From: Selaginella moellendorffii
Lineage: Eukaryota; Streptophyta; Lycopodiopsida; Selaginellales; Selaginellaceae
DNA: 64,000 nt
NCBI RefSeq assembly: GCF_000143415.4
Contig: NW_003314264.1
Location: 2,020,074 to 2,084,073, forward strand
Direction of reading: 5' to 3'
Each line of letters begins with the position of its first letter. Within the stretch, counting starts at the first letter, position 1. Below are positions 24,317 to 36,005 of this stretch, in pieces. Below the pieces are notes generated by a model, which had not been told where the DNA came from, did no database searches, and was given only the letters and a program-made list of their open reading frames with translations. Made by a program: the position numbers and the translations under genes.

Positions 24317-25131
24317 ATGGCGATCAGGGTTCTAGCGAAGAGCTTCCGCCCTTCCTCCTCCCTCGCGTCTCCCCGCGGCGCGATCTTCCAGCTCCTCCGC
24401 ACGAACTCCAATCAATCAGGAGCAGCGGCAGCGGCGACGCGGGGTGCCACTGGAAATCCCCCCTTGGATGGAGGATCATCGGGCGTGGATCTCACCAAGG
24501 ATGATAATCTCGGTGTCATAGACAACGCGAGCATGGGGCGGAGGGGGAGAATCCGAGCGCCGGTGCCGCAGCTCCACCAGCCAGAAGGAATTTTCGGTGA
24601 GTAGATCTTTCCCCCCTTCCAAGAATCGAAATCTCTCCCCTCCTTCCAAGAATCTCACGAAATCTTGCGAAATATGAGCCAGATCTTTGGAGCCCGTATG
24701 CGCCGTCGAGGAGCATGCGCCAGATGGTGGAGACGATGAATCGCATCCTCGATCCAGGTTTCTTTCGTGGATTGGACAATGGGCTCTACATCGGGAGGAT
24801 GCCGTGGGACATCGTCGATGGCAAGGATGCGTTCCACCTCCGGCTTGACATGCCGGGATTCAACAAGGAGGATGTCAAGGTCCACGTTGAGGACGAGGAG
24901 CTGGTGATCAAGGCCGAGAGGAGCGGCAGTGGCAGCGCTGGCGGCGGCGGTGGCGACGAGCCGGGGAGTGTGTTTGATATCCAGAGATCTGTTAACACGC
25001 GCATGGCTCTTCCGCCGGAGGCTGCCAGGGACAAGATCAAAGCGGAGCTCAAGAACGGTGTTCTCGCGATCGTGCTTCCTAAGGAGCAAGTTCCAGAAGA
25101 GAAGAAGCGCGTAGCTGTGGACGTAGCTTGA
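24317..25131 (+). CDS. Mitochondrial small heat-shock protein (HSP20 family)
   Basis: ATP-independent chaperone with an alpha-crystallin domain. ATG 24,317 opens a Ser/Arg/Ala-rich presequence (MAIRVLAKSFRPSSSLASPR) that looks mitochondrial. One intron (24,597-24,682) joins GIF to DLWSPYAPSRSMRQMVETMN in phase. The alpha-crystallin domain runs from MPWDIVDGKDAFHLRLDMPG to the C-terminus and contains EELVIKAER and the signature KAELKNGVLAIVLPK. A Gly/Ser-rich loop (about 24,922-24,965) is unusual but in frame. The C-terminus KRVAVDVA matches mitochondrial sHSPs. Stop 25,129-25,131. Confidence 0.9.
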
Positions 25132-25249
25132 GAGGAGATAGAGATCTCACACGTACATTTGTAAGTCTTTCACACTTTAGCTTCTATGCAAAGAGTTTTT
25201 TTCTTCGCAGAGGTGGTGTTCTTTAGCTTGCCCTCTTTGCTAGTAGCTC

Positions 25250-25640
25250 TCCATCCATGGCGGAGGATTTGCGACGCTTGCAAGCCTCTTCAAACGCGGG
25301 GGTCGTGCTGCTACGATGCTCTCAACGCCAAGCTCGTCCATTCCCTTCACGCTCATGGGAGGTATGGGATCACATCGTTCTTTGGGATTTTTCGAGTGAT
25401 TTTCTCGTGGGCGATCCAGGATTTGCAGGGATCGCGGGCCCAGATGCAGGGCTCATATCCTACGCCGAGATGGTCGACCAGGGAAGAAACATGACGTCCG
25501 CGGTCTCCATTCCTGTGGCGATAATGGCTATGGAAATGCGATTAACATCAAGAAAACTATCAAGGGATACATCCTGCTGGAATCCTCCTCGAAGACCAGG
25601 TGTCTCTTGCTGAAAACTTGAGATTTCTGCGACGCTGTTC
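25250..25640 (+). pseudogene. Relic of a PEP mutase / isocitrate-lyase superfamily gene
   Basis: Fragments of the family appear in order but in different frames. CCYDALNAKLV (about 25,300) is the start of the barrel. GPDAGLISYAEMVDQGRN and AVSIPV (about 25,436-25,518) come next. In a shifted frame, GDNGYGNAINIKKTIKGY follows (about 25,518-25,570), then AGILLEDQVSLAE in a third frame (about 25,578-25,616). The conserved SRLGLPD-type block is missing and no intron set I tried restores one frame. Family members include carboxyvinyl-carboxyphosphonate phosphorylmutase-like chloroplast enzymes. Decayed copy sitting at the edge of the transposon block. Confidence 0.7.
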
Positions 25641-25954
25641 CAAGGAGCTGGGCTTTAGATTTGTTGGCTATCCTTAATCGCTAATTGCGAGCAATACAAG
25701 TCTCTCTTTTCAGATCGCTTGCTTGATTCTCTCTAATCTTTGTGATGGAAAACTTCACTAGGATGCAGCTGCTGCTTTTGAGATCAAAGGGAATATTCAG
25801 AGGAACAAGTAGCAATTGAGTCTGGTCACAACAAAAGAAGTAACCTAAGGTTTACCTACGAAGGGCATTGTTTAAAAATAATAATTTAGTTCACTATCCA
25901 CATCACATCACAAGATCAAGTTAGATGGGGTTAAGTGAAAGTTCCATATTTTAT
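25641..25954. other. Boundary between gene space and transposon block
   Basis: No gene or clear repeat. Composition becomes AT-rich towards the right, leading into the decayed LTR. Confidence 0.3.
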
Positions 25955-26695
25955 TATAAAGAACCAATTATAGGCTAAAGGATTTCAAAATCATGATTAA
26001 AATAATAAAGAGTTTATTGAGTCTAAGATCAAAACTAAGACTGAGATCAAATTTGAGATTGAGCCCGAGACCAAATTCAAAGTCGAGTCTAAGATCAAAT
26101 CTAAAATTAAATTCAAGACCGAGTCTAAATATTAATTTAAATCGTGGGATGAAAGCCCAAAGTGATCATCTCCTAAAGGGGAGGCACTTCAGGCATTATA
26201 AATGTATAGTAAGGATAGTGTAGTATTGAAAAAACTTTTTAGTGTCCAAACTCCCTATTTGGGTATACATTTCCATGATAAGACTAGGGGTTAGGTAGGA
26301 GTAAACTAACAAATTAGAAAAGGAAAATTTATAACTTACAATTTGGTATTGAAGTTTCTTTCTCAATTTTAGTGAAGTATAGAGGTGGATTGTTAGAAGA
26401 TAGTAAAAGTAAAGCATAAGTGAACTAAGGCAAAAACAAAACCTTCCTCAGAGATAGAACCTCTAATTGAATAAAAAGTTATAAATAAGGGACCTCTATA
26501 TAAAGACTCTAGTGAGAAGATTTCTAAACAAGAGTTTGGTAGTGAAGTTCAGTCATCCAAGGCTCAATTAAACACTTTGGAAAGACAAGTGGCATGGACC
26601 AATGCCCTATTAGAGTGCAAGTTAAAGCATGACGAGAAGTGAAAAAAAAAAAAAAAAAAAGATTACAAATGCTAAGAGCATAGAAGGCATGTATT
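25955..26695 (+). mobile_element. Decayed family-C chromovirus (C0): LTR plus start of gag
   Basis: 25,955-26,340 aligns by eye to the sense strand of the family-C LTR: AAAGAACC, AGGCTAAAGGAT, AAAGAGTT, the 6-bp array now written GAGTCTAAGATC, then ATGAAAGCCCAAAG and ATGTATAGTA, ending in ACTTACA. The primer-binding region TTGGTATTGAAG follows. 26,510-26,695 aligns with the family-C gag N-terminus, for example TCATCCAAGGCTCAATTA and GCATGACGAGAAG. The differences are mainly C-to-T and G-to-A. The element resumes right of the A1 LTR at about 36,991-37,060 (AAAGTAGGACCAAACAAGATC), before it fades. No open frame remains. Confidence 0.7.
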
Positions 26696-27269
26696 TGTGA
26701 GACACAAATCCCTAAGCTCCAAAGTTGTCGCGAATGTGACTTCAAGTATTGAAAGTTATCTGTCGACCAGTTCTTATGAACACTCTTACCTTATTGCCAC
26801 GATGGCAGGAAGTTGATATTGCTAGACCCTTTTGTGCTAGTAGAGTTAATTGGGCATTTCGAGTGTACTTAGACCGGACGAGCATAAGGACGGAATTCCT
26901 ACGTGTTATTAACTAAGCATACTTAGCCCGGTAAAGAGTTCCTGTCTCGTTTTGTCTTGCACTTGCTAGTGACAAGAACCCTCGCGTATTGAGATTAGTC
27001 CCTCAATATCGCTACATGATAGCTTATCGTGTCTGCCAAACACGCCTTTAGCGTTAGTCTCAATTCAGTCCCAAATGCTATTTATGGAAAGTGTCTAGAT
27101 TTGCTCATTTGGCATATCTACGGAATGTAGAGATTGTCCTGAACACAATGGTGTTTATCCTGTGTCCAAATTTACAATCTAACATCATTCCATATTTAGT
27201 AAATTTCAAGCTTGTCCCAAAGACTAACTCCTAATACTAAGGGAGGCTTGGGGTGAAAGCCCAAAGCGT

Positions 27270-28854
27270 TGTAAGTGACTAAATTTTCCATTCTACTTTA
27301 GTCACTTAACCACACCTTTGAACACTTGGAGGAGTCTCATTCACAACCTCCTTAAGCCCAATTCAGGACTTGGGACTTGGTAGCCCCGAGGATGGCACCC
27401 ATGCCACTCATCCCTTGCACTTAGTCTACGTGCTCCACGTGTCCAGTCCCAAGACCGACACCCAAAGGTACCACTGACATATCAGCCCGTTACGCTAAGG
27501 CCATGCCCATTCACCTTTGCCGCACTAGTGGTCCAATACCACTTGGATCACAATCCCGTCTCTCCAAGACTTGGCCATCTGTCCACGAGTGGTCAACCCA
27601 GATCCACTCCTTAGCATCCTTAGGATGCCTACAGACCTAGGGAATAGTCTTCCCCAATATCCCTTTGTCAGTTCCTACCAAGTCCCTTTTTTGTCCATGG
27701 CCATGTTCGCCAACACTGCCACTAGATCAAGGCCCACAGGCCCGACCACTAAGTCCCATGGTCCTCTGGGACTTCCTCACCATGTGACTGTATCGTTAGT
27801 CACTACACTAGAGGACTGCTCCTCCTCCTTTCCCCCATTTGGGACTCCGGGACAACATTTCGGAACACTGTGGGCCTACGCGAACCCCGTGGGTACTCTC
27901 CCCACCTTCTGCCTTTAGGTGCTCTAGCCATGGGCTTAGAGCGAGGTTCCATTGAGCCACGCCTGGCATCCAAGTAGGTAGTGCCACCCACACTTAGATT
28001 GGGAGCATCGGCTAGTCGATCTCCCAGGGGAACTAGAGCTGGCTCTTGAACACTTCAGCAAGCTACCCCGCTTGTTGGTCCGTATTCACTCTAGTCTTGG
28101 ACTCCCCAGTGGTCAGTTCATCACCCAACACTGGGTCTGGCCTTCTTGGGCCAAACTGGCCTTTCCTGGCCAAACTGGCTCCACTGCAATCCTCCCCTTA
28201 CTATACTTTTGGAGCTCACCAAACCCCCTAGGGTCTGGGAGACGAACACTTTGGGCTTTCACCCTCTCAGACTCGGACTCAGACTCGAACTCGGACTTGG
28301 ACTCGGACTCGGCCTCGGTCTCGGTCCTGATCTCGGTCTCGGTCTCGGTCTTGGTCCCAGTCTCGGTCCCGGTCTCGGTCCCGGTCTCGGTCTCGACCTC
28401 GGACTCCATCTCGGGTCCTTCTCGGACTCCATCTCGGATTCCATCTCGGGTCCATCTCGGACTCCATCTCGAACTCTGTCTCGGTCCATCTCGGACTCCA
28501 TCCCGGTCCATCTTGGACTCCATCTCGGACTCCATCTCAGTCCATCTCGGACTCCATCTTGGACTCCATCTCAGACTCCACCTCGGACTCCAACTTGGGT
28601 CCATCTCGGATTCCATCTCGGACACTTCCACATGTCATGTGTTGGTCCTTTTGGGTACCTTTTTGGAGCCTCGCTTATTGCTCGCTTCGTGCTTGCTCCT
28701 TGAGCACTTTATTGAGAGTTCCACTCCCGCTCTCGACCTATCAAGTCGGAGCTTTTAGTCCAAACGTGTTACGCTCGTTTGGCTTTCGCTTCGGCCACTG
28801 CCATGTGGCACCCTTCCGGCTCCACTTTAGGGCCTAGGGATTTTATGTCTCACA
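27270..28854 (-). repeat. Solo family-A LTR A0 inside D1's 5' LTR
   Basis: The plus strand begins TGTAAGTGACTAAATTTTCC and ends TTATGTCTCACA, the reverse complement of the family-A LTR. It is flanked by a perfect 5-bp duplication AGCGT (27,265-27,269 and 28,855-28,859). Length 1,585 bp with no interior, so it was left by LTR-LTR recombination. Open frames rich in Ser-Asp, Leu-Gly or Arg-Pro in this segment are by-products of the 6/12-bp array. Confidence 0.88.
28265..28620 (-). repeat. CpG-rich 6/12-bp array in LTR A0
   Basis: Plus strand: GACTCG hexamers, then GTCTCG/GTCCCG hexamers, then 12-bp GACTCCATCTCG units. The same order recurs in every family-A LTR here. Confidence 0.85.
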
Positions 28855-29419
28855 AGCGTGTGTTCCTCAAGAGGGGGGGGGGGGGCTGTAGGGGGTTCCA
28901 AATGTATAGTAGGGATAGTAGGTAGGTCGGGCATGGCCGACCAACCTGAGGCATAGTCTAGCTCCCACTTGCATGCCTGTCCTTGTTCTGCGTCCGGCTT
29001 GGGTCTAAGCCCAAGTTCCATTCCATGCTAGCTAGCAGAGTACCCATATCCTCATATTAGGCCACCGGTATGCTGAAATAGCGCCAGACTCCGTTTGGCT
29101 CCGTTTTGCGTGCTGGTCCTGGCATTGGGATACTAGTTGCTCCAGGACTGTTCCAAGTTGTTTCGGGCTCCTGTCCCTACGCTCCTTAGGCTGTTTGCTT
29201 GAGAGTTGCTCCATGGTTCGGTTCCATCACTATTTGGCTTCATGCTTAGGAGTTTGGCACAATTCCTTCGTTCAGTGGCCCAAGGCCCTGAAACTCGGGT
29301 TCCACACCAAGTTCCTTTGAACATGTGGCATGTGACACATGGCATATGTCACGTGGCACATGAAGGGTTTAGGTTCTACTTCATGGTGTAAGATAAAGGT
29401 CAAAACCATGTGCGCTACA

Positions 29420-32400
29420 TTTGGTATCTGAGGATGAGTCTCAGCGAGTACTATCCAATGAGATTTGGCAACTAGTCTCATTACATACGCAGAGATGAAA
29501 ACGATGATCCGAGTGGGTACACGTTTGGGTGCAAAGGCTTTGCAATTGTTCTTTGGGTATGGATTTTGTTACCTATTTGTACTGGATTATGTGAGCTTGC
29601 TCTTGGGCTCATAAGAGGGATTGAGTTGTTCCAGTCGCACGAGTTTGAGCTTGGGCTCGTGTGTGAGGCACATTAGCAACTCAAGGTTACATTTTGAGTT
29701 GGCAGGATTAATGTTAGGCTATTGGTGGTTCCATGAATTGTTCCTTGTACCATAGGTAAAAGCAAACCTCCCTGGGTTTGCTATGAGTGACAAATAGGCT
29801 GGTCTATGGCTGTTTAGCACAGCACTAATAGATCCTTCTTAAGCATGATTATGAGTGAATCAATCAAGACTGTAGGGATTAGTCTATTAATTCAAGTAAT
29901 TGTTGTTGTGCTCTCTCATAAACTTTTCTTGGATTGAATTGAAGGCAGTGCGAAAGCAAGCTTGAGGTTTAGTCAAAGATGAGACCGAAAAGAGAGTCGT
30001 CAGGGACGAAGGATCAAACATGTAAATCATTTTCTCTTCTTGGAGGGATGATTTGCAACGAAGTGTGACTCATTGCTCATGTTCACATTATGCAATCAAA
30101 AGTCCCTACCTTGATACATGTTGGAAATGGTGGTCTTGTAAATGGTGAGTCATGGGATGAATAGCAGTGAAGCGCTAAACCATTTTGTCTAGGCTTGCCA
30201 TTGAAAGACTTGGGTTGCAATGCTCAATTCTTTCCGGGGAACCTTGCTATTGCTCCTTGAGTAGCTTGGTGTTGGATTAGTTTTGAGTTTGGTCGGAAAG
30301 AAAGTGGCATGAGCTTGTCCGTGTTATGAACAAAAGTTAGTAGTGTTGGGTGTTGTAAATCTCTATCGGTGAAGTGTAGCATTTGTGTTGCATTTTGTCA
30401 AATCGAGTTGGCACTTGATACTTACATAAACCTTATAGTAGTGACATGGGCATTGCTCGTGGTGGTACTCAATTGATGATCAAGTCATTATGATTTTATA
30501 TCATATCCATGTGATAGTGAGCAATGTGTTTATGATGTTGTTTGGGTAAATGATGATCAACCCCAAAGTGGTTGATAGTGAAAGCTAGTCTACTTGCACG
30601 AAGTAGCATTGTAGTAGCTTTGACTGAATTCTCAATGGTGGTCTATTATGCTAAGCTTAAGCTGGTACCTTGTTTCCTTGAGTTTGCCCATTAAGGTGTT
30701 GGAAAAAGGGTTGTAGCATTCATTTGCTATAGCTTGTCAGTTTATCTGTTATCACTTGGAATAGATTGTTGGATGGAGAAAATATGTAGTTGGGGCATTG
30801 ATATCACTAGCACTTGTGTTAGTGGAAGTGGCATTGTTATTTCGAGTGATGAGGAATTTTCCTTGGATCTTGATTTTCCATGTTATTTTTTTTATTAGTG
30901 TTTTGGCTTCACATTGGATCTTGAAGGTGATTGAAGAAGAGTGTTAGTGCAATGTGAATATTCGAAGATATGATCTTCATGATCAAGCCTTGGATGTTCA
31001 CTTTACATTTTGCGAATGTCGGTGTTAGATGTCAGAAAAATGGGCAAAGATGTTCAATGCTTAAGCATATTGTTGGATCATGAGAATTTGTGTTGAGGTG
31101 AACCTATGTGAAGTTGTTGGTAGGAGAAAGTTAGTTGAGTCTTGAAAGTTTGCATTCCTGAGAGTCATTCTTTCTCTAGGATGGAAAATTTTCCACAAAT
31201 TTTCTTAGGCTTTTCCAATGTCTGATTTTTTGATCACTTTATCCAAAAACCTTTTCGTCTTCGTAAGCCAATGAAAGGGTTGGAATTGACTTTGGTTAGT
31301 TTAAACCTTAGTAGATAGTTTGTATGATGCGACCCAAAAGGGATGCTAACTTTTAGGGCTAAGGCAATTGAGTTGGATAGAGTTTGGAGTTGGTGTAGAA
31401 AAGTGGCCGTTGCCATTTTCTAAGACAAGTGACCCTTGTGCCTTTCTTCTATAGCGTTGTGCTTGGTGGTAGGTTTCACCTTGCATTTCATTAGACTCTA
31501 TGAGAGTAGTAAGCTCTCACTGATCCTAACTTGGTCTTGGTGGTCTTGTGCCTTGGTTGAGGATGGTGATATCCAACTTAGTTGTTTGAGGTTGAAATGT
31601 TAGTACCCATATTATAGCTTTGTCTATGAGGAAGTTGTGTATCAATGTGAGTCCATCTCATGGTCTTCACTTTAGTTTCAACTGAGTGTTGATCATGCAT
31701 AGCTAGCCTATTCAAGGTATGCTCAGAGCTATTGGCTAATGCATTAGTGAGCTTATTTCGGTTAAGTTGGATTTGAGTGGTCATTTAGTTCGTGCTTGTT
31801 CGTGAGCCAATATCTCATATCTGGGGTATCACGTTCATGTTGGACAAGTATATAACTTGATGACAAGAGTTGGTGTTTGGGTCTTGTGAAAGGCAAGTTG
31901 AAAAGTGATTATTGGTTGTTTTACAACTAGTGATTGTTTGTAGATTTTGTCGAGGACTGTTTACACTTGCTTTGCTCGATGATGATTTAGCAGTGATGGG
32001 CTTGCTTTACCGAATGGTGTTGCGGAGGATCGTGTCGTTAGACTTATATGAGTTTTTCATGTTAACATGTCGACTCTACCTTTGTTGATATCATTGGGTT
32101 ACATCTAGTCCGTAGTGTTGGATTTCATTGAGTCTTGGACGTGGTAAATCACTCCTTGATGATGTGTTATCTAAAACCGAGTTTTGCTAAAGGAATTGGT
32201 CTCGGATACTGATTAAGGTATCTTCGACTTTGGTTAGCTTGGTTGCTAAAGAGCTTTGGGTGGTGATTCACTCGTGCTTTCTTCTAGCTTTGTTATGGTG
32301 TTGATGGTGATGCCTTGTTGTTGACATTATTGATGTCTAGATTCAAGTGAGATAAGATGTCTATCCTTAGGATTGATATTGAGTTTCATTACTCTCGATA

Positions 32401-34222
32401 GAAATAATGTTGATGGTTTGGCCATGAGTTTGTGTTATTAGCATTTGTGCATTTGCTAGTTAGCAACTATGTTGACGTTCAAATGAACTAAGTGGCAACT
32501 TTGAGTTAATTGTGTTCTAGACGAGATTTTTAGTAGAGGTTGAGCTCTGGTTTTTCCTTGAAAAGTGATTCAATCGTGGACTATGCTAACTCTACAAGTG
32601 GAAGATTTAGTGATCGATATTGGAATGTTTAAATCTTTGTTGAATTTGAGTTGGGATATATTGATCATTGATGATTCTTTTTATACTTGCTATGAAGTAA
32701 GTTACATCTTGCTATAGATGGATTCATGAAGGATCGTTTAGTGATCACTATTGAGCATAACTTCATTGTGTTTAGCTTTTGGATTGACGCAGACATTCTC
32801 TCCATTAACTTTGTATTATAAAGTATAGCTTATGAATGTATTGAAGCGGATGTCATGGGTTATACTATGATTTCTTCTTTAGCATTGAAGTTAATTCATG
32901 CAAAACTTATGATCATTGTTATGCAAGACTTGGCTATAAGCTTCTTCGAACTTTTAGTTCCTTGAGTTTTCATGCTCATTATTCTATTTATTAGAAGTTG
33001 TTGAGGGAAGGCATTCTGGCTTATTAGCTTCGATGTGGAAGTTAGCTTTCGCATCTCACAATAATTGATGATGATTGACTATCATCTAGGATAATTGATT
33101 ATCCTTGTTAGAGGTTTTGCTTGATTATTGTTGGTATAGAATGATTTGCCATTCTTCGATGATGATTATGCATCTCTCTATTGATGGGAAGATTGATGTT
33201 CTTTAATGATAGTTCATTGTTCTCTTTAATGGCTTGTGGCTTTTTGCAATCCCACATGTTCTTTGTAGATTGGTCTCTTGGGTTTGAGATATCGATAGGA
33301 TGTTATTGACACTTGCTTGAGCAACTCTGGTTCCTTGGTATTATTGACTAGGATCTATTTAGATTGGCTAGTGCAATAATTGGCATGAATGAGTGTTTGT
33401 TAGTTTTACTGCATTCATTCTGTTTTGCTGATTATTGCTCGAGTTAGTTCTGATAGATTGGGATGTTATTTCCTTTGGGTGATACATTCGTGAGCATTTT
33501 GCTTATCAGTTAATGATACTTTGTGTTCTTTGAGCTATCTTTTGTAAGTTGTTTGGCATGCTGTCTACAATCTTCGGTAGTTAAGTTTTCTTATTGAGTG
33601 TACTTGATGATATACTTGCTATTGAATTTTATTGGATGGTGAATCCTATATTTTCCAATGATAGTGATCTTAGTGGTTTTTATATTGTAATACTAGTTTA
33701 TCGGATGATAACTTACTTGGAATACTTTTGTGTTCTAACCTAAGCTTTATTCACTGATAATTAAATCTCTAAGATATCATTGTCTATGACTTTGCCTCTC
33801 TATTGATGATCCTTATTCTATTAAAAGGGCATAACCGTGTAAACAACTTTAACTGCCTGTTTACAGTAGTCTATCTAAACCTTACCGACAGGTTTAGTTT
33901 CTTTGCTCAGGAGGGTTGGGGCCTCTGGCTTCTCTCTCTATGTCCTTGCGGGCAGGGGCATATCACACTTTTGTAACTGGGTGACACCCAGAGCAGTAAG
34001 GGTGGCTGACTTCGTTGGTCATTTCCTTGTCGGTGATGGCCAGAAGGTGTCTGAGTTGGTAGCGCATCCGCATTAGACAAAGAGGTTACCCCTAACTCAT
34101 TTAAGTTAGTGCATTTCTCACATAGTGTGAGTACTGTGAACTTTTTCTGAAGTTATTTCCTTGGCGGTATTCTAGACTCGAGTATGCATCGACGAGGACA
34201 TCAATCTTCCTTAGGGGGAGAG
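29420..34222 (+). other. D1 interior, non-coding
   Basis: Homologous along its length to the D2 interior (38,227-43,195), with short indels; D1 lacks the stretch equivalent to about D2 42,650-42,770. No coding similarity seen on either strand. Near its 3' end a tRNA-A-box-like string GAGTTGGTAGCGCATCC lies at 34,053-34,069. Confidence 0.7.
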
Positions 34223-34804
34223 TGTTGCGTATGTGACTTCGGGTATCGAAAGTTACCTGTCGACCAGTCTTTACGAACACTCTTACCTTACTACCACGAT
34301 GGCAGGAGGTCGGTATTGTTGGACCCTTTATCAGTCCCTCTTGTGCTAGTGGAGTTAACTGGGCATTTTGAGTGTACTTAGACTACACGAGCATAAGGAC
34401 GGAATTCTTACATGTTATTAGCTAAGCATACTTAGCCCGGTAAGGAGTTCCCGTCTCGTTTTATCTTGCACTTGTTAGTGACAAGAACCCTCACGTATTG
34501 AGATTAGTCCCTCAATATCGCTACATGATAGGTTACTATGTCTGCCAAACACCCTCGCTATCATGCCCTTAGCGTTAGTCTCAATTCGGTCCCAAATGCT
34601 ATTTATAGAAAGTGTCCAGATTTGCTCATTTGGCATATCTACGGAATGTAGAGATTGTCTTGAACACAATGGTGTTTGTCCTGTGTCCAAATTCTCAATC
34701 TAGCACCATTCCATATTTAGTAAGTTTCGAGCTTGTCCTAGAGACTAACTCCTGATACTAAGGGAGGCTTGGGGTGAAAGCCCAAAGCACGTGTTCCTCA
34801 CGGT

Positions 34805-34829
34805 GGGGGGGGGGGGGGGGGGGGGGGGG
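34805..34829 (+). repeat. Run of 25 G in D1's 3' LTR
   Basis: Uninterrupted G25, part of the shared LTR module. The equivalent runs are 13 G (28,873-28,885) and 12 G (37,667-37,678) in the other D LTRs. Confidence 0.9.
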
Positions 34830-35539
34830 CGTTGTGGGGGTATTCAAATGTGTAGTAGGGATAGTGGGTAGGTCGGGCATGGCAGGCATAGTCTAGCTCC
34901 CACTTATGTGCCTATCCTTGTTCTGTGTCCGGGTTGGGTCTAAGCCCAAGTTCCATTCCATGCTAGCTAGTGGAGTACCTATATCCTCACGTTAGACCAC
35001 CGGTATGCCGAAATAACGCCAAACTCCGTTTAGCTTCATTTTGCGTGCTGGTCTTGGCATTGGGATGCTAGTTGCTCCAGGACTGTTCCAAGTCACTTCC
35101 GGCTCTTGTCCCTATGCTCCTTGGGCTGTTTGCTCGGGAGTTGCTCCATGGTTCGGTTCCATCACTCCTTGGCTTCATGCTTGGGAGTTTGGCACCGTTC
35201 CTTCGTTTAGTGGCCCAAGGCCCTGAAACTTGGGTTCCACACCACGTTCCTTTGGATACGTGGCATGTGACATGTGGCATATGTCACATGGCACATGAAG
35301 GGTTTAGGTTCCGCTTCATGGTGTTATCCTATAGTAAATCACCATAGGATAAAGGGTCAAAACCACGTGCGTTACGAAAGTGGAGCCAAAAGGGTGCCAT
35401 GTGGTGGTGGTTGAAGCAAAAGCCAAACAAGCATAACACGTTTGGACTAAAAGCTCCGACTTGAAAGGTCGAGAGCGAAAGTGGAACTCTCAATGAAGTG
35501 CTCGAGGAATAAGCATGAAGCGAGCAATAAATGAGTCTC

Positions 35540-36005
35540 TAGAAAAGAGACTTGAGATGGACCCGAGATAGAGTCTAAGATGGAGTCCAAGATGGAGTCC
35601 GAAATGGACTCGAGATGGAACCCGAGATGGAGTCTGAGATGGACCCGAGATAGAGTCTGAGATGGACCCAAGATGGAGTCCGAGATGGACCCGAGATGGA
35701 GTTCGAGATGAGACCCAAGATGGAGTCCGAAGTGAACCGAGATGGAGTCCGAGATGGACCCAAGATGGAGTCTGAGATGGACCGAGATGGAATCCAAGAT
35801 GGACCCAAGATGGAACCTAAGATGGAGTACGAGAAGGACCCGAGATGGAGTCTGAAGTCAAGACCGAGACCGAGACTGGGACCGAGACTGAGACCAAGAC
35901 TGGGATCGAGACCGAGACTGAGGCCGAGGCTGAGGCCAAGACCGAGCCCGAGTCCAAGTCCGAGTCCGAGTTCGAGTCCGAGTCCGAGTCCAAGTCCGAG
36001 TCTAA
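35540..36005 (+). repeat. 6/12-bp array in LTR A1
   Basis: GATGGAGTCCGA 12-mers, then GAGACC and GAGTCC hexamers, ending just before the GTGAAAGCCCAAAGCG module. Sense orientation of the LTR. Confidence 0.85.

Larger units (their letters stand above)
26726..35376 (+). mobile_element. Family-D LTR retrotransposon D1 (non-coding, complete, with an insertion in its 5' LTR)
   Basis: 5' LTR 26,726-29,419, starting TGTCGCGAATGTGAC and interrupted by solo LTR A0. tRNA-iMet-type primer site TGGTATCTGAG at 29,422-29,432 (one mismatch). Interior 29,420-34,222. Polypurine tract TAGGGGGAGAG ends at 34,222. 3' LTR 34,223-35,376, ending TTACG instead of CTACA. Target duplication AAAGT at 26,721-26,725 and 35,377-35,381. 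The 4.8-kb interior is T/G-rich and holds no frame above about 68 codons and no gag or pol motif, so the element must use proteins supplied in trans. Confidence 0.85.

Noticed and set aside
28072-28758. Long open frames rich in Ser-Asp, Leu-Gly, Arg-Pro or Trp-Ser in LTR arrays (also at 35,447-36,159, 44,815-45,606, 46,494-46,808, 56,077-57,360, 62,082-63,176)
   Set aside because: They come from 6/12-bp tandem units, whose length is a multiple of three and which lack stops in most frames on both strands. Composition follows the repeat, and the frames run into LTR sequence.
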